Below, piece after piece: positions 54,779-62,800 of a stretch of 64,000 nucleotides of DNA. The stretch is from Limnohabitans sp. Rim47 (lineage in GTDB: Bacteria; Pseudomonadota; Gammaproteobacteria; Burkholderiales; Burkholderiaceae_C). Every line of letters starts with the position of its first letter. The stretch's first letter is position 1. The notes under the pieces were generated by a model. That model was not told where the DNA came from and searched no databases. It worked only from the letters and a program-made list of their open reading frames with translations. Both the position numbers and the translations under genes were made by a program. The stretch lies in contig NZ_FBYA01000006.1 in the NCBI RefSeq assembly GCF_001517545.1, forward strand, positions 1 to 64,000. The letters are read 5' to 3'.

Positions 54779-56113
54779 TCAGGCATGCCGGCGGATGCTG
54801 TCGGCCACCGTCTGCACGATCTGGTCGATGTGCGCGTCTTCCACGATGTAAGGCGGGCAAATGACGATGTTTTCACCCGCGGGGCGCACCCACACGCCTT
54901 TGTGAAAGCAATCCATAAAAATGTCATAGGCCCGCTTGCCTGGCGAGCCCGCGATGCTGGCCAGCTCCACCGCCCCAGCCAGGCCCAAGGTGCGGATGCC
55001 GATCACGTTGGGCAAGCCTTTAAGGGCACTGTGCATCGCGTCGCCCAACACGCGGCCTTGCTGGCCCGCACGGGCAAAGAGGTTTTCTTCTGCCATCAAG
55101 TCAAGCGTGGCAATGGCCGCAGCGCAAGCCACAGGGTGGCCAGAATAGGTATAGCCATGGAAAAACTCGATGGCATGCTGGGGCGAGTTGGCATTCATCA
55201 TGGCGTCGTAGATGAAGTCACGGCAGATCACGCCGCCCAGCGGGATCACGCCGTTGGTCACCGCCTTGGCAAAGTTCAGCATGTCGGGCACCACGCCGTA
55301 ATAGTCCGCGCCAAAGTTCACACCCAAACGGCCAAAGCCGGTGATGACCTCGTCAAAAATCAGCAAGATGCCGTGCTTGTCGCAAATCTCGCGCAGGCGC
55401 TTCACATAGCCTTGGGGCGGGATGTACCAGCCCGCGCTGCCCGCGATCGGCTCGACGATGACCGCCGCCACATTGCTCGGGTCGTGCAGCACCAAGATCC
55501 GGTTTTCCAGCTCCAGCAGCGGGTCTTCGGCCCACACTGGTTCTTCGTGGTGGATGTAGGGGTGCTTCACAGGATCGTGGATGAAACGCATGTGGTCGAC
55601 ACGCGGCAACAACTGCGCCCCAAACGCCTTGCGGTTGGCTGGCAGTCCGCCCACGCTCATGCCGCCGAAGTTCACGCCGTGGTAACCCTTTTCGCGGCCA
55701 ATGAACACCGTGCGGTGGCCTTCGCCCCGAGCGCGGTGGTAAGCCAGCGCCACTTTCAGGGCGGTGTCAGCCGCCTCAGAGCCCGAATTGCAAAACAGCA
55801 CTTTATTCAGGTCGCCCGGGGCCATGGCGGCAATCATCTGCGCCGCCTTGAAGGCCTTGTCGTTGCTGGCCTGGAACGCCGTGGCGTAGTCCAACGTGTC
55901 CAGCTGCTTTTTGATGGCCTCGTTGATCGGCATGCGGTTGTGGCCCGCGCCCACACACCACAGGCTAGAGATGCCGTCGATGACTTTTTTGCCATCGTGG
56001 GTGGTGAAGTGCATGCCCTCGGCACCCACGAACACACGGGGGTCTTGGCGGAAAGTGCGGTTGGGCGTGAAGGGCAACCACTGGTTGTCCATGTTCAGAT
56101 CGGTGAGGGTCAC
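54779..56113 (-). CDS. Class III aminotransferase (omega-amino acid-pyruvate type)
   Basis: PLP enzyme that moves an amino group from beta-alanine, gamma-aminobutyrate or a similar omega-amino acid to pyruvate. The 444-residue protein has the FCNSGSEAADTALKVALAYH segment, the LLIFDEVITGFGRLG Asp that contacts PLP nitrogen and the internal Lys in NFAKAVTNGVIPLGGV. Substrate range is inferred from similarity to beta-alanine-pyruvate transaminases. It is divergent from purU. Confidence 0.92.
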   Translation of the reverse strand: MTLTDLNMDNQWLPFTPNRTFRQDPRVFVGAEGMHFTTHDGKKVIDGISSLWCVGAGHNRMPINEAIKKQLDTLDYATAFQASNDKAFKAAQMIAAMAPGDLNKVLFCNSGSEAADTALKVALAYHRARGEGHRTVFIGREKGYHGVNFGGMSVGGLPANRKAFGAQLLPRVDHMRFIHDPVKHPYIHHEEPVWAEDPLLELENRILVLHDPSNVAAVIVEPIAGSAGWYIPPQGYVKRLREICDKHGILLIFDEVITGFGRLGVNFGADYYGVVPDMLNFAKAVTNGVIPLGGVICRDFIYDAMMNANSPQHAIEFFHGYTYSGHPVACAAAIATLDLMAEENLFARAGQQGRVLGDAMHSALKGLPNVIGIRTLGLAGAVELASIAGSPGKRAYDIFMDCFHKGVWVRPAGENIVICPPYIVEDAHIDQIVQTVADSIRRHA

Positions 56114-56295
56114 GGCAAAAACTCCTTGAAATCCATTCAGCTAGCCAGTTTAAAGCCCGCAAGGGCCTGGCCCCGCCACCGGGGCGACATGCCGCGCCTG
56201 TGCCCGAGGACCCCGGAGGGTGTCTCTACAATAAGCCGTCCTGAACTGAAGCGCCCCACCTTTTAAAGGGCGCGTCCACCCAACCGCTTTGCCCC

Positions 56296-57144
56296 ATGAC
56301 CACGACTTACATCCTGACGCTTTCTTGCCCTGACCGCACCGGCATCGTGCATGCCGTTTCGGGTTTTTTGTTGGAGCGAGGCGGCAACATCGAAGAAGCG
56401 GCGCAATACAACGACCACGACACCGGCCTGTTTTTCATGCGCGTGCAGTTTGCGTGCGGCCAAGCCGACGGCGCAGCACTCAACGCGCAGTGGGGCGAGT
56501 TTGCACAGACCTTTCAGATGAAGTGGGACTTGCATGCCACCACCCAGCCCATGCGCACCGTGCTCATGGTCAGCAAGGAAGGCCATTGCCTGAATGACCT
56601 GCTGTTCCGCTGGAAGAGCGGCCTGCTGCCTTTGGACATCCGCGCCATCGTGAGCAATCACCGCGAGTTCTACCAGCTGGCGGCCAGCTACAACGTGCCG
56701 TTTCACCACATTCCGGTGACCGCCGCCACCAAAGAACAGGCCGAAGCCAAGCAGTACGAAATCATCGAAGCCGAAGGTGCCGAGCTGGTGGTGCTGGCCC
56801 GCTACATGCAAATTCTGAGCGACGACCTGTGCCGCAAACTGGCCGGCCGTGCCATCAACATCCACCACTCGTTCTTGCCCAGCTTCAAGGGCGCCAAGCC
56901 TTACTACCAGGCGCACGACCGGGGTGTGAAACTGATTGGTGCCACCGCCCACTATGTGACGGCCGACCTGGACGAAGGCCCAATCATTGAGCAAGACGTG
57001 GCCCGTGTGGACCACAGCAAAACCGTGGAAGACCTGACCACCATTGGCCGCGACACCGAAAGCCAAGTGCTGGCCCGCGCTGTCAAATGGCACAGCGAAC
57101 ACCGCGTGCTCATCAACGGCCACAAGACGGTGATTTTCAAATAA
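56296..57144 (+). CDS. purU: Formyltetrahydrofolate deformylase
   Basis: Hydrolyses 10-formyl-THF to THF and formate, balancing one-carbon pools. The 282-residue protein has an N-terminal ACT domain (LTLSCPDRTGIVHAVSGFLL) and a C-terminal formyltransferase-type domain (INIHHSFLPSFKGAKPY and VTADLDEGPIIEQDV). The His and Asp expected at the active site are present. A TACAAT -10-like element lies near 56229-56234. It precedes the LysR gene by 47 bp. Confidence 0.95.
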   Translation: MTTTYILTLSCPDRTGIVHAVSGFLLERGGNIEEAAQYNDHDTGLFFMRVQFACGQADGAALNAQWGEFAQTFQMKWDLHATTQPMRTVLMVSKEGHCLNDLLFRWKSGLLPLDIRAIVSNHREFYQLAASYNVPFHHIPVTAATKEQAEAKQYEIIEAEGAELVVLARYMQILSDDLCRKLAGRAINIHHSFLPSFKGAKPYYQAHDRGVKLIGATAHYVTADLDEGPIIEQDVARVDHSKTVEDLTTIGRDTESQVLARAVKWHSEHRVLINGHKTVIFK

Positions 57145-57191
57145 ATAAACTTGCGGGACAGATCTTTAGCTCTGTCCCCAACTGATTAACT

Positions 57192-58067
57192 ATGTCCGCC
57201 AACTCGCGCATCCCGCCGATCCAGTGCCTCTTGACCTTTGAGGCCTTGGCGCGCCTGCGCAGCGTGACCCAAGCGGCCGAAGAACTGTGCGTGACGCCCA
57301 GCGCCGTCAGTCACCGCGTCAAGCAGCTGGAGCAAATCATCGGAACCAAGCTGTTTGGTCGGGCCGATTTCTCGCTCACGACCGAAGGCATCGAATACCT
57401 GGCGCATGTGCGCGAAGGGCTGGTGTCGCTGCAGCGCTTTCCCAGCGCCAGCAACACCCCGGGGCGGCGCAAGCTGCGCCTGGCGGTCACGCCCACTTTT
57501 GCCCGCTCGGTGCTCATGCCGCGCCTGAAACACTTTTTAGACGCTTACCCCGAGATCGACATCACTTTGCAGGTCAGCATTCCGCTTTTGGACGTGGTGG
57601 CCGAAGACGCCGACCTGACCGTGCGCTTTGGCACAGGCCGCTACTCGGACGTAGAACACGTCTGCCTGGCCAAAGACGAAGTCACGCCCTTGGCATCGCC
57701 CGCTTGGTTGCGTGAAAACGGTCCGTTTGCCAACGCCGAAGACCTGCAAGGCCAGCCTCTGCTGCGCAGCCCGCTGGAGCCCTGGCGTACCTGGTTTGCC
57801 GCACACGACCTCGATTGGCCAGAACCCATCGACGGGTCATCGTTCAACGACATCGGCCTCATGTGCGATGCCGCAGCCCAAGGCCTGGGCATCGGCCTGA
57901 TCCGCACCAAGCTGGGCGCTCCTTGGCTCGAAAGCGGCCAACTGGTTCGGCTGTTTGAGCGCAGCGTGCCCAGCCCCCATGCGCACTACCTGTGCTGGCG
58001 CACCGGCACCATGGAGCGCTGGGAATGCGCCGCCTTTGCCGACTGGCTGAAAAAAGCGCTGGCCTGA
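57192..58067 (+). CDS. LysR family regulator (GcvA-like)
   Basis: A 291-residue protein with an N-terminal winged helix (RSVTQAAEELCVTPSAVSHR) and a periplasmic-binding-like C-terminal domain (LPRLKHF, then TVRFGTGRYSDVEHV). The start IPPIQCLLTFEALARL and overall length resemble GcvA-type regulators. The target is unknown; candidates are purU upstream or glcD downstream. Confidence 0.88.
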   Translation: MSANSRIPPIQCLLTFEALARLRSVTQAAEELCVTPSAVSHRVKQLEQIIGTKLFGRADFSLTTEGIEYLAHVREGLVSLQRFPSASNTPGRRKLRLAVTPTFARSVLMPRLKHFLDAYPEIDITLQVSIPLLDVVAEDADLTVRFGTGRYSDVEHVCLAKDEVTPLASPAWLRENGPFANAEDLQGQPLLRSPLEPWRTWFAAHDLDWPEPIDGSSFNDIGLMCDAAAQGLGIGLIRTKLGAPWLESGQLVRLFERSVPSPHAHYLCWRTGTMERWECAAFADWLKKALA

Positions 58068-58160
58068 GCGGCCAAATTCACAAACCCATCAAAGATTCTT
58101 CAGCCCCGGCGACCGGCCTTGGGCTTACAGTGATGGGCTTAACTCCAGGTTTTGACTGTC

Positions 58161-59669
58161 ATGAGTGCCAACACCCCCATCGAAACCCAGCAATTGACCG
58201 CCACCGAACGGGCCGAGCGCCAGCGCGCCGTGGTGCAGGCCTTGGGCCGCGTGCTGACCCAAGATGCCATCCTTTACACCCCCGAAGACACCACGCCCTA
58301 TGAATGCGACGGCCTGACCGCCTACCGCGAGCGGCCCTTGGTGGTGGCATTGCCCGAGACCGAGGGCCAAGTGCAGGCCGTGCTCAAGGTCTGCCACGCT
58401 CTGCAAGTGCCCGTGGTGGCACGCGGTGCCGGCACCGGCCTGTCGGGCGGGGCCATGCCGCACCGCATGGGTGTGACCTTGTCGATGGCCCGCTTCAACC
58501 AGATCAAAACCGTGGACCCGGTCAGCCGCACGGCGGTGGTTCAGTGCGGCGTGCGCAACCTGGCCATCAGCGAAGCGGCTGCGCCCTATGGCCTGTATTA
58601 CGCACCTGACCCGTCGAGCCAGATCGCCTGCACGATTGGCGGCAACGTGGCCGAAAACTCGGGCGGGGTGCACTGCCTCAAATACGGCCTCACGGTGCAC
58701 AACGTGCTCAAAGTCAAAGGCTTCACGATCGAAGGCGACCCGATTGAATTTGGCAGCGACGCGCTCGACACGGCTGGCTACGATCTGTTGGCCGTGCTGG
58801 TGGGCAGCGAAGGCATGCTGGCCGTGACCACCGAAGTCACCGTTAAGTTGGTGCCCAAACCGATGCTGGCACGCTGCATCATGGCCAGCTTTGACGACGT
58901 GCGCAAAGCGGGCGATGCCGTGGCCGCCGTGATCGCAGCGGGCATCATCCCCGCAGGGCTAGAGATGATGGACGGCCCCATGACCGTGGCCGTCGAAGAC
59001 TTTGTGCACGCGGGCTACGACCTGAGCGCCGCCGCTATTCTTTTGTGCGAGAGCGACGGCACGCCCGAAGAAGTCGAAGAGGAAATCGGCCGCATGAGCG
59101 AGGTGCTGCGCGGCTGCGGTGCGACCGCCATCACCGTCAGCCGTGACGAAGCCCAGCGCATGAAGTTCTGGAGCGGGCGCAAAAACGCCTTCCCCGCATC
59201 GGGCCGCATCAGCCCCGATTACATGTGCATGGACTCGACCATTCCGCGCAAGCGCCTGGCCGACATCCTGCAAGCCATTTCCGAAATGGAAATCAAGTAC
59301 GGCCTGAAATGCCTGAACGTGTTCCACGCAGGCGACGGCAACCTGCATCCCTTGATCCTGTTCGATGCCAACGACGCCGACCAATTGCGCCGCTGCGAGC
59401 TGTTTGGTGCCGAGATTTTGGAGACCAGCGTGGCCATGGGCGGCACCGTCACAGGTGAGCACGGCGTGGGCATCGAAAAGGTCAACAGCATGTGCGTGCA
59501 GTTCAGCGCCGAAGAAAACGAGCAGATGTTCGCCATCAAACGCGCCTTCGACCCGCAGGGCCTGCTCAACCCCGGCAAAGTGATTCCGACGCTGAACCGG
59601 TGCGCTGAATATGGCCGCATGCTGGTGCGTGCGGGGGCAATCAAGCACCCGGAGTTGGAGCGGTTCTGA
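58161..59669 (+). CDS. glcD: FAD-linked oxidase, glycolate oxidase subunit GlcD-like
   Basis: Oxidises a 2-hydroxy acid with FAD. The 502-residue protein has the FAD-binding VVARGAGTGLSGGAMPHRMG, IGGNVAENSGGVHCLKYGLT, and the C-terminal NVFHAGDGNLHPL and GTVTGEHGVG. The ATG at 58161 is preferred over a TTG at 58152. glcE and glcF, which usually follow, are absent here, and an intrinsic terminator follows, so the subunits may be encoded elsewhere or the enzyme acts alone on another hydroxy acid. Confidence 0.9.
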   Translation: MSANTPIETQQLTATERAERQRAVVQALGRVLTQDAILYTPEDTTPYECDGLTAYRERPLVVALPETEGQVQAVLKVCHALQVPVVARGAGTGLSGGAMPHRMGVTLSMARFNQIKTVDPVSRTAVVQCGVRNLAISEAAAPYGLYYAPDPSSQIACTIGGNVAENSGGVHCLKYGLTVHNVLKVKGFTIEGDPIEFGSDALDTAGYDLLAVLVGSEGMLAVTTEVTVKLVPKPMLARCIMASFDDVRKAGDAVAAVIAAGIIPAGLEMMDGPMTVAVEDFVHAGYDLSAAAILLCESDGTPEEVEEEIGRMSEVLRGCGATAITVSRDEAQRMKFWSGRKNAFPASGRISPDYMCMDSTIPRKRLADILQAISEMEIKYGLKCLNVFHAGDGNLHPLILFDANDADQLRRCELFGAEILETSVAMGGTVTGEHGVGIEKVNSMCVQFSAEENEQMFAIKRAFDPQGLLNPGKVIPTLNRCAEYGRMLVRAGAIKHPELERF

Positions 59670-59687
59670 GCTTCGCCAACACCCCAC

Positions 59688-59717
59688 AGGCCTGAGCGAT
59701 CCTCAGGCCTTTTTTTC
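59688..59717 (+). terminator. Intrinsic terminator after glcD
   Basis: A 9-bp stem AGGCCTGAG/CTCAGGCCT with a CGATC loop, followed by a run of eight T residues. Confidence 0.9.
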
Positions 59718-59751
59718 GGGGGCATGGCTCAACGCACAAGGCCATGCCGAC

Positions 59752-59788
59752 GAATATGGTTGCGCACGCAACCATATTCACCTAAGAT
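59752..59788 (+). promoter_or_regulatory. Promoter and 28-bp palindromic operator of the MarR operon
   Basis: A perfect palindrome GAATATGGTTGCG-CA-CGCAACCATATTC (59752-59779) covers the -35 TTGCGC (59760-59765), which lies 17 bp from the -10 TAAGAT (59783-59788). The start would be near 59795, 28 nt before the MarR ATG. Confidence 0.85.
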
Positions 59789-59822
59789 GCGGGCCAATTC
59801 CCAAACCACGGCAACGCCCGCC

Positions 59823-60305
59823 ATGCCCACGCCTCTTGACCGCACGCTGACCTACCGCCTGCACCAACTGCACAAGCTGACCGACTCGGACAGCCAATCG
59901 GCCTACCCTGAACACACGGGTTTGTCGATGAGCGACGGGCGCTGCTTGACGACGATTGGCACCTTTGAGCCCTTGTCGGTCAAAGAACTGGCCGAAAAAG
60001 CCAACCTGAACAAAGGCCAGGCCAGCCGGGGCGCGCAGGCGCTGGTCGATCAGGGTTTAGTGCTCAAAGCCGATCATCCGGGCGATGGCCGGGGTGTGGT
60101 GCTGACCCTGACGGCCAAAGGGCGCGGGGTGTTCGACCGCGCCATGGCCATGGTCGCCCAACGCAACCAAGACATCTTCGGCTGCCTGACAGAAAAAGAA
60201 CAAAGCACCTTGAGCGCCATGTTCGACCGCCTGATTGCCCACGCCCGTCCGGGGGTTACGACGGACTCCCGGCCAGTCCTTGCTTCGAACTCTCGCCCGC
60301 GCTGA
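59823..60305 (+). CDS. MarR family transcriptional regulator
   Basis: A 160-residue protein with a winged helix (LSVKELAEKANLNKGQASRG, then LVDQGLVLKADHPGDGRGVV with the Asp-Gly-Arg wing tip). MarR proteins are usually repressors released by aromatic ligands. The ATG at 59823 is chosen because the earlier in-frame ATGs fall before or on the promoter. It is followed after 22 bp by the flavin monooxygenase, and an operator lies over its promoter, so it likely represses the whole operon. Confidence 0.9.
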   Translation: MPTPLDRTLTYRLHQLHKLTDSDSQSAYPEHTGLSMSDGRCLTTIGTFEPLSVKELAEKANLNKGQASRGAQALVDQGLVLKADHPGDGRGVVLTLTAKGRGVFDRAMAMVAQRNQDIFGCLTEKEQSTLSAMFDRLIAHARPGVTTDSRPVLASNSRPR

Positions 60306-60327
60306 GCCCCAACATCCGGAAGACAAC

Positions 60328-62016
60328 ATGCACACCCCCAGCACCGAAGCCCGCCCTTCCATTTATTACCAGTACCAGGTGTTCAAACCTTGGCTGGCCT
60401 CGGCGCACCCTCCACAGACGCGTCAAAAGGTGGTGATCGTTGGCGCTGGCCCAGCCGGCATGGTGACGGCGCTGGAGTTGGCCCGCCACGGCGTGCCCAG
60501 CGTGGTGCTCAGCGCCGAATTGCAGTTGTCTCAAGGCAGCCGCGCCATCTGCTTCACCCGCCGTTCGATGGAAATCTTGCAGCAAGTGGAGGTGGCCGAC
60601 CGCATGACCGCAGGCGGTCTGCCTTGGCGCTTTGGCAACTCGTTTTACCGGGGCCAGCGCGTGTTTCGAATGGAAGCGCCGCACGATGCCGATGACCGGT
60701 TTTTCCCGATCATCAATGTGCAGCAGCAGTTCTTGGAGGAGTACCTGCACGAGGCCTGCCAAGCCAACCCGCTGATCGATTTCCGCTGGGGCAACAAGGT
60801 CACGGCGGTGGTGCAAAAAGACGGTCATGCGCAATTGGAAGTCGACACGCCCGAAGGCCCTTACACGCTGGAGAGCGACTGGGTGGTGGCCGCTGACGGC
60901 GGGCGCTCGGGCATCCGAACAGCCATGAACCTGCAAATGGAAGGCGCGTCTTACGAAGGCTTTTTCGTGATCGCCGATATCCAAGTCGACCTGCCTTTGC
61001 CCACCGAGCGCCTGGCTTACTTTGACCCCGACTGGAACCCCGGCAACACCATCTTGATGCACCGTGAGCCCCACGGCATCTGGCGCGTGGACTACCAACT
61101 GCCGCCGGGCGAAACGCCCGAAGAAGCGCTGCGCCCCGAGTCGCTCAAAGCCCGCATCGACGCCCAGCTGGCCATGATCGGCCACGCCGGTGTGCCGTGG
61201 CAGATGGACTGGTCTTCGGTCTACTCGGCCCGCACGCTCACCTTGCCCGACTTTGTGCACGGCAGCGTCATCTTCACGGGCGACGCCGCGCACCTGTTGC
61301 CGATTTTTGGCGTGCGCGGGGCCAACACCGCCTTTCAGGATGCGCAGTCGCTGGGCTGGCACTTGGGCTTGGTGGTCAAAGGGCTTGCCGGCCCACGGCT
61401 GCTGGCCAACCACAGCGCCGAGCGCGTGGGCGCAGCCCGCGAGATCATCACCGAAGCGGGCAAAAGCACCCGCTTCATGGCCCCGCCCAGTCCGGGCTTT
61501 CGGCTGCTGCGCGACGCGGTGCTGTCGCTCTCGCTCACACAAGAATTTGTGCGGCCCCTGTACCACTGGCGAACCTCAAGGCCGCACGCGTACACGCACT
61601 CGATGCTCAACAGCACGGGGGACGACAATGGCTTGTTCAAGAGTGGCCCGGCCCACGGTGCGCCACCGCAAAACGTGCGCTTGGGGGCCAACGACTTTTT
61701 GCTCGACCACCTGGGCGGCGGCTTTGAGCTGCTGTATTTCACCGACACCGCCTTGCCCGATGCACTGCAACAAGTGATCAACGCCGCACGGCAAAAAGGC
61801 ATGCCTTTAAACGTCACCGCCGTGGGCGCGGCGCAGCCCGTGGCCGGGGCCGACCAACACCTGCCCGATGCCGATGGCCACCTGCGCCAACGCTACGGTG
61901 TGCCAGCCCATGGCGGCGCGTATTTGCTGCGCCCCGACCAGCACATCTGCGCCCGCTGGCTCACGCTGGACGCCACGCGGCTGCAAGCGGCCCTGAACCA
62001 GGCCTTGCCCCGATAA
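60328..62016 (+). CDS. FAD-dependent aromatic monooxygenase
   Basis: A 562-residue group A flavoprotein monooxygenase. It shows the dinucleotide motif VVIVGAGPAGMVTALELARH, the DG motif VAADGGRSGIR and the GD motif FTGDAAHLLPIFGVRGANT, in which the last part departs from the common PPFGGQGMN. A C-terminal thioredoxin-like domain, as in phenol hydroxylases, covers about residues 430-562. The substrate is an aromatic acid or phenol not readable from sequence. Start ATG 60328 has a GGAAG ribosome site; an upstream extension overlaps the MarR gene. Confidence 0.9.
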   Translation: MHTPSTEARPSIYYQYQVFKPWLASAHPPQTRQKVVIVGAGPAGMVTALELARHGVPSVVLSAELQLSQGSRAICFTRRSMEILQQVEVADRMTAGGLPWRFGNSFYRGQRVFRMEAPHDADDRFFPIINVQQQFLEEYLHEACQANPLIDFRWGNKVTAVVQKDGHAQLEVDTPEGPYTLESDWVVAADGGRSGIRTAMNLQMEGASYEGFFVIADIQVDLPLPTERLAYFDPDWNPGNTILMHREPHGIWRVDYQLPPGETPEEALRPESLKARIDAQLAMIGHAGVPWQMDWSSVYSARTLTLPDFVHGSVIFTGDAAHLLPIFGVRGANTAFQDAQSLGWHLGLVVKGLAGPRLLANHSAERVGAAREIITEAGKSTRFMAPPSPGFRLLRDAVLSLSLTQEFVRPLYHWRTSRPHAYTHSMLNSTGDDNGLFKSGPAHGAPPQNVRLGANDFLLDHLGGGFELLYFTDTALPDALQQVINAARQKGMPLNVTAVGAAQPVAGADQHLPDADGHLRQRYGVPAHGGAYLLRPDQHICARWLTLDATRLQAALNQALPR

Positions 62017-62027
62017 GGAACAACACC

Positions 62028-62228
62028 ATGACCCCCCTGTCACATTCACCCACACTTTCCATCGGCGGCCTCGAAACCGTCTACGACGCGCTGGCCACGG
62101 CCATCGACCAAGCCGGGGCCGACAAGGCCCCGCTGTTCCTCGTCAAGCTGGCTTTGCTCAACGCCAACGCGCTGGCCGACGAAACCCTGTTTCAGCAGCA
62201 CATCACCGCTGCATTGCAAGACCTCTGA
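62028..62228 (+). CDS. DUF2783 small protein
   Basis: A 66-residue protein with the DUF2783 pattern: GGLETVYDALATAIDQAG, APLFLVKLALLNANAL, then a short helical tail. These proteins occur next to flavin monooxygenases in Burkholderiales catabolic operons, as here. The function is unknown; it could be an accessory subunit or chaperone. It lies between the monooxygenase and VOC genes. Confidence 0.82.
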   Translation: MTPLSHSPTLSIGGLETVYDALATAIDQAGADKAPLFLVKLALLNANALADETLFQQHITAALQDL

Positions 62229-62253
62229 CCCCCTCACTTCAAAGGAGACCACG

Positions 62254-62790
62254 ATGCTCGTTCAATCCGTTCACCACGTCGCTTACCGCTGCAAAGACGC
62301 CAAAGAAACCGTTGAGTGGTACCAAAAACACCTCGACATGAAATTTGTGCTGGCCATTGCCGAAAACGAAGTGCCTTCGACCAAAGCACCCGACCCCTAT
62401 ATGCACATCTTTTTGGACGCGGGCCACGGCAACATCCTGGCCTTTTTTGAGCTGCCCAGCCAGCCCGAAATGGGCCGCGACACCAACACCCCGGCTTGGG
62501 TGCAGCACTTGGCTTTGAAGGTCGAGTCGATGGACGCGCTGATCGCCGCCAAAGACAAATTGGTCGCAGGTGGCATCGAGGTGCTCGGACCGGTCGATCA
62601 CACCATTTTCAAAAGCATTTATTTCTTTGACCCCAGCGGCCACCGCCTGGAGCTGGCCGCCGACTGCGGCACGCCCGAGATGATGCAAAAGCTCGACGAA
62701 GTGAAGTGGGACATGCTCGAAGAATGGAGCCAAACCAAACGCGCCCCCAAGCACGCCGCGTGGATGCACGATGGCAGCATGGCCGCTTGA
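62254..62790 (+). CDS. VOC superfamily protein, possible ring-cleavage enzyme
   Basis: A 178-residue protein with a vicinal-oxygen-chelate fold: VHHVAYRCKDAKETVEWYQK at the start, QHLALKV in the middle and FFDPSGHRLELAADC near the end. His and Glu residues placed for metal binding are present. Its position between a hydroxylase and a fumarylacetoacetase suggests it could cleave or isomerise the hydroxylated ring product, but a glyoxalase role is equally possible. Confidence 0.85.
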   Translation: MLVQSVHHVAYRCKDAKETVEWYQKHLDMKFVLAIAENEVPSTKAPDPYMHIFLDAGHGNILAFFELPSQPEMGRDTNTPAWVQHLALKVESMDALIAAKDKLVAGGIEVLGPVDHTIFKSIYFFDPSGHRLELAADCGTPEMMQKLDEVKWDMLEEWSQTKRAPKHAAWMHDGSMAA

Positions 62791-62800
62791 AAGGGCCTCG

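Noticed and set aside
54785..56266. 493-codon plus-strand ORF antisense to the aminotransferase
   Set aside because: His/Val/Arg-rich shadow of a well-identified gene in GC-rich DNA, with no recognisable domain.
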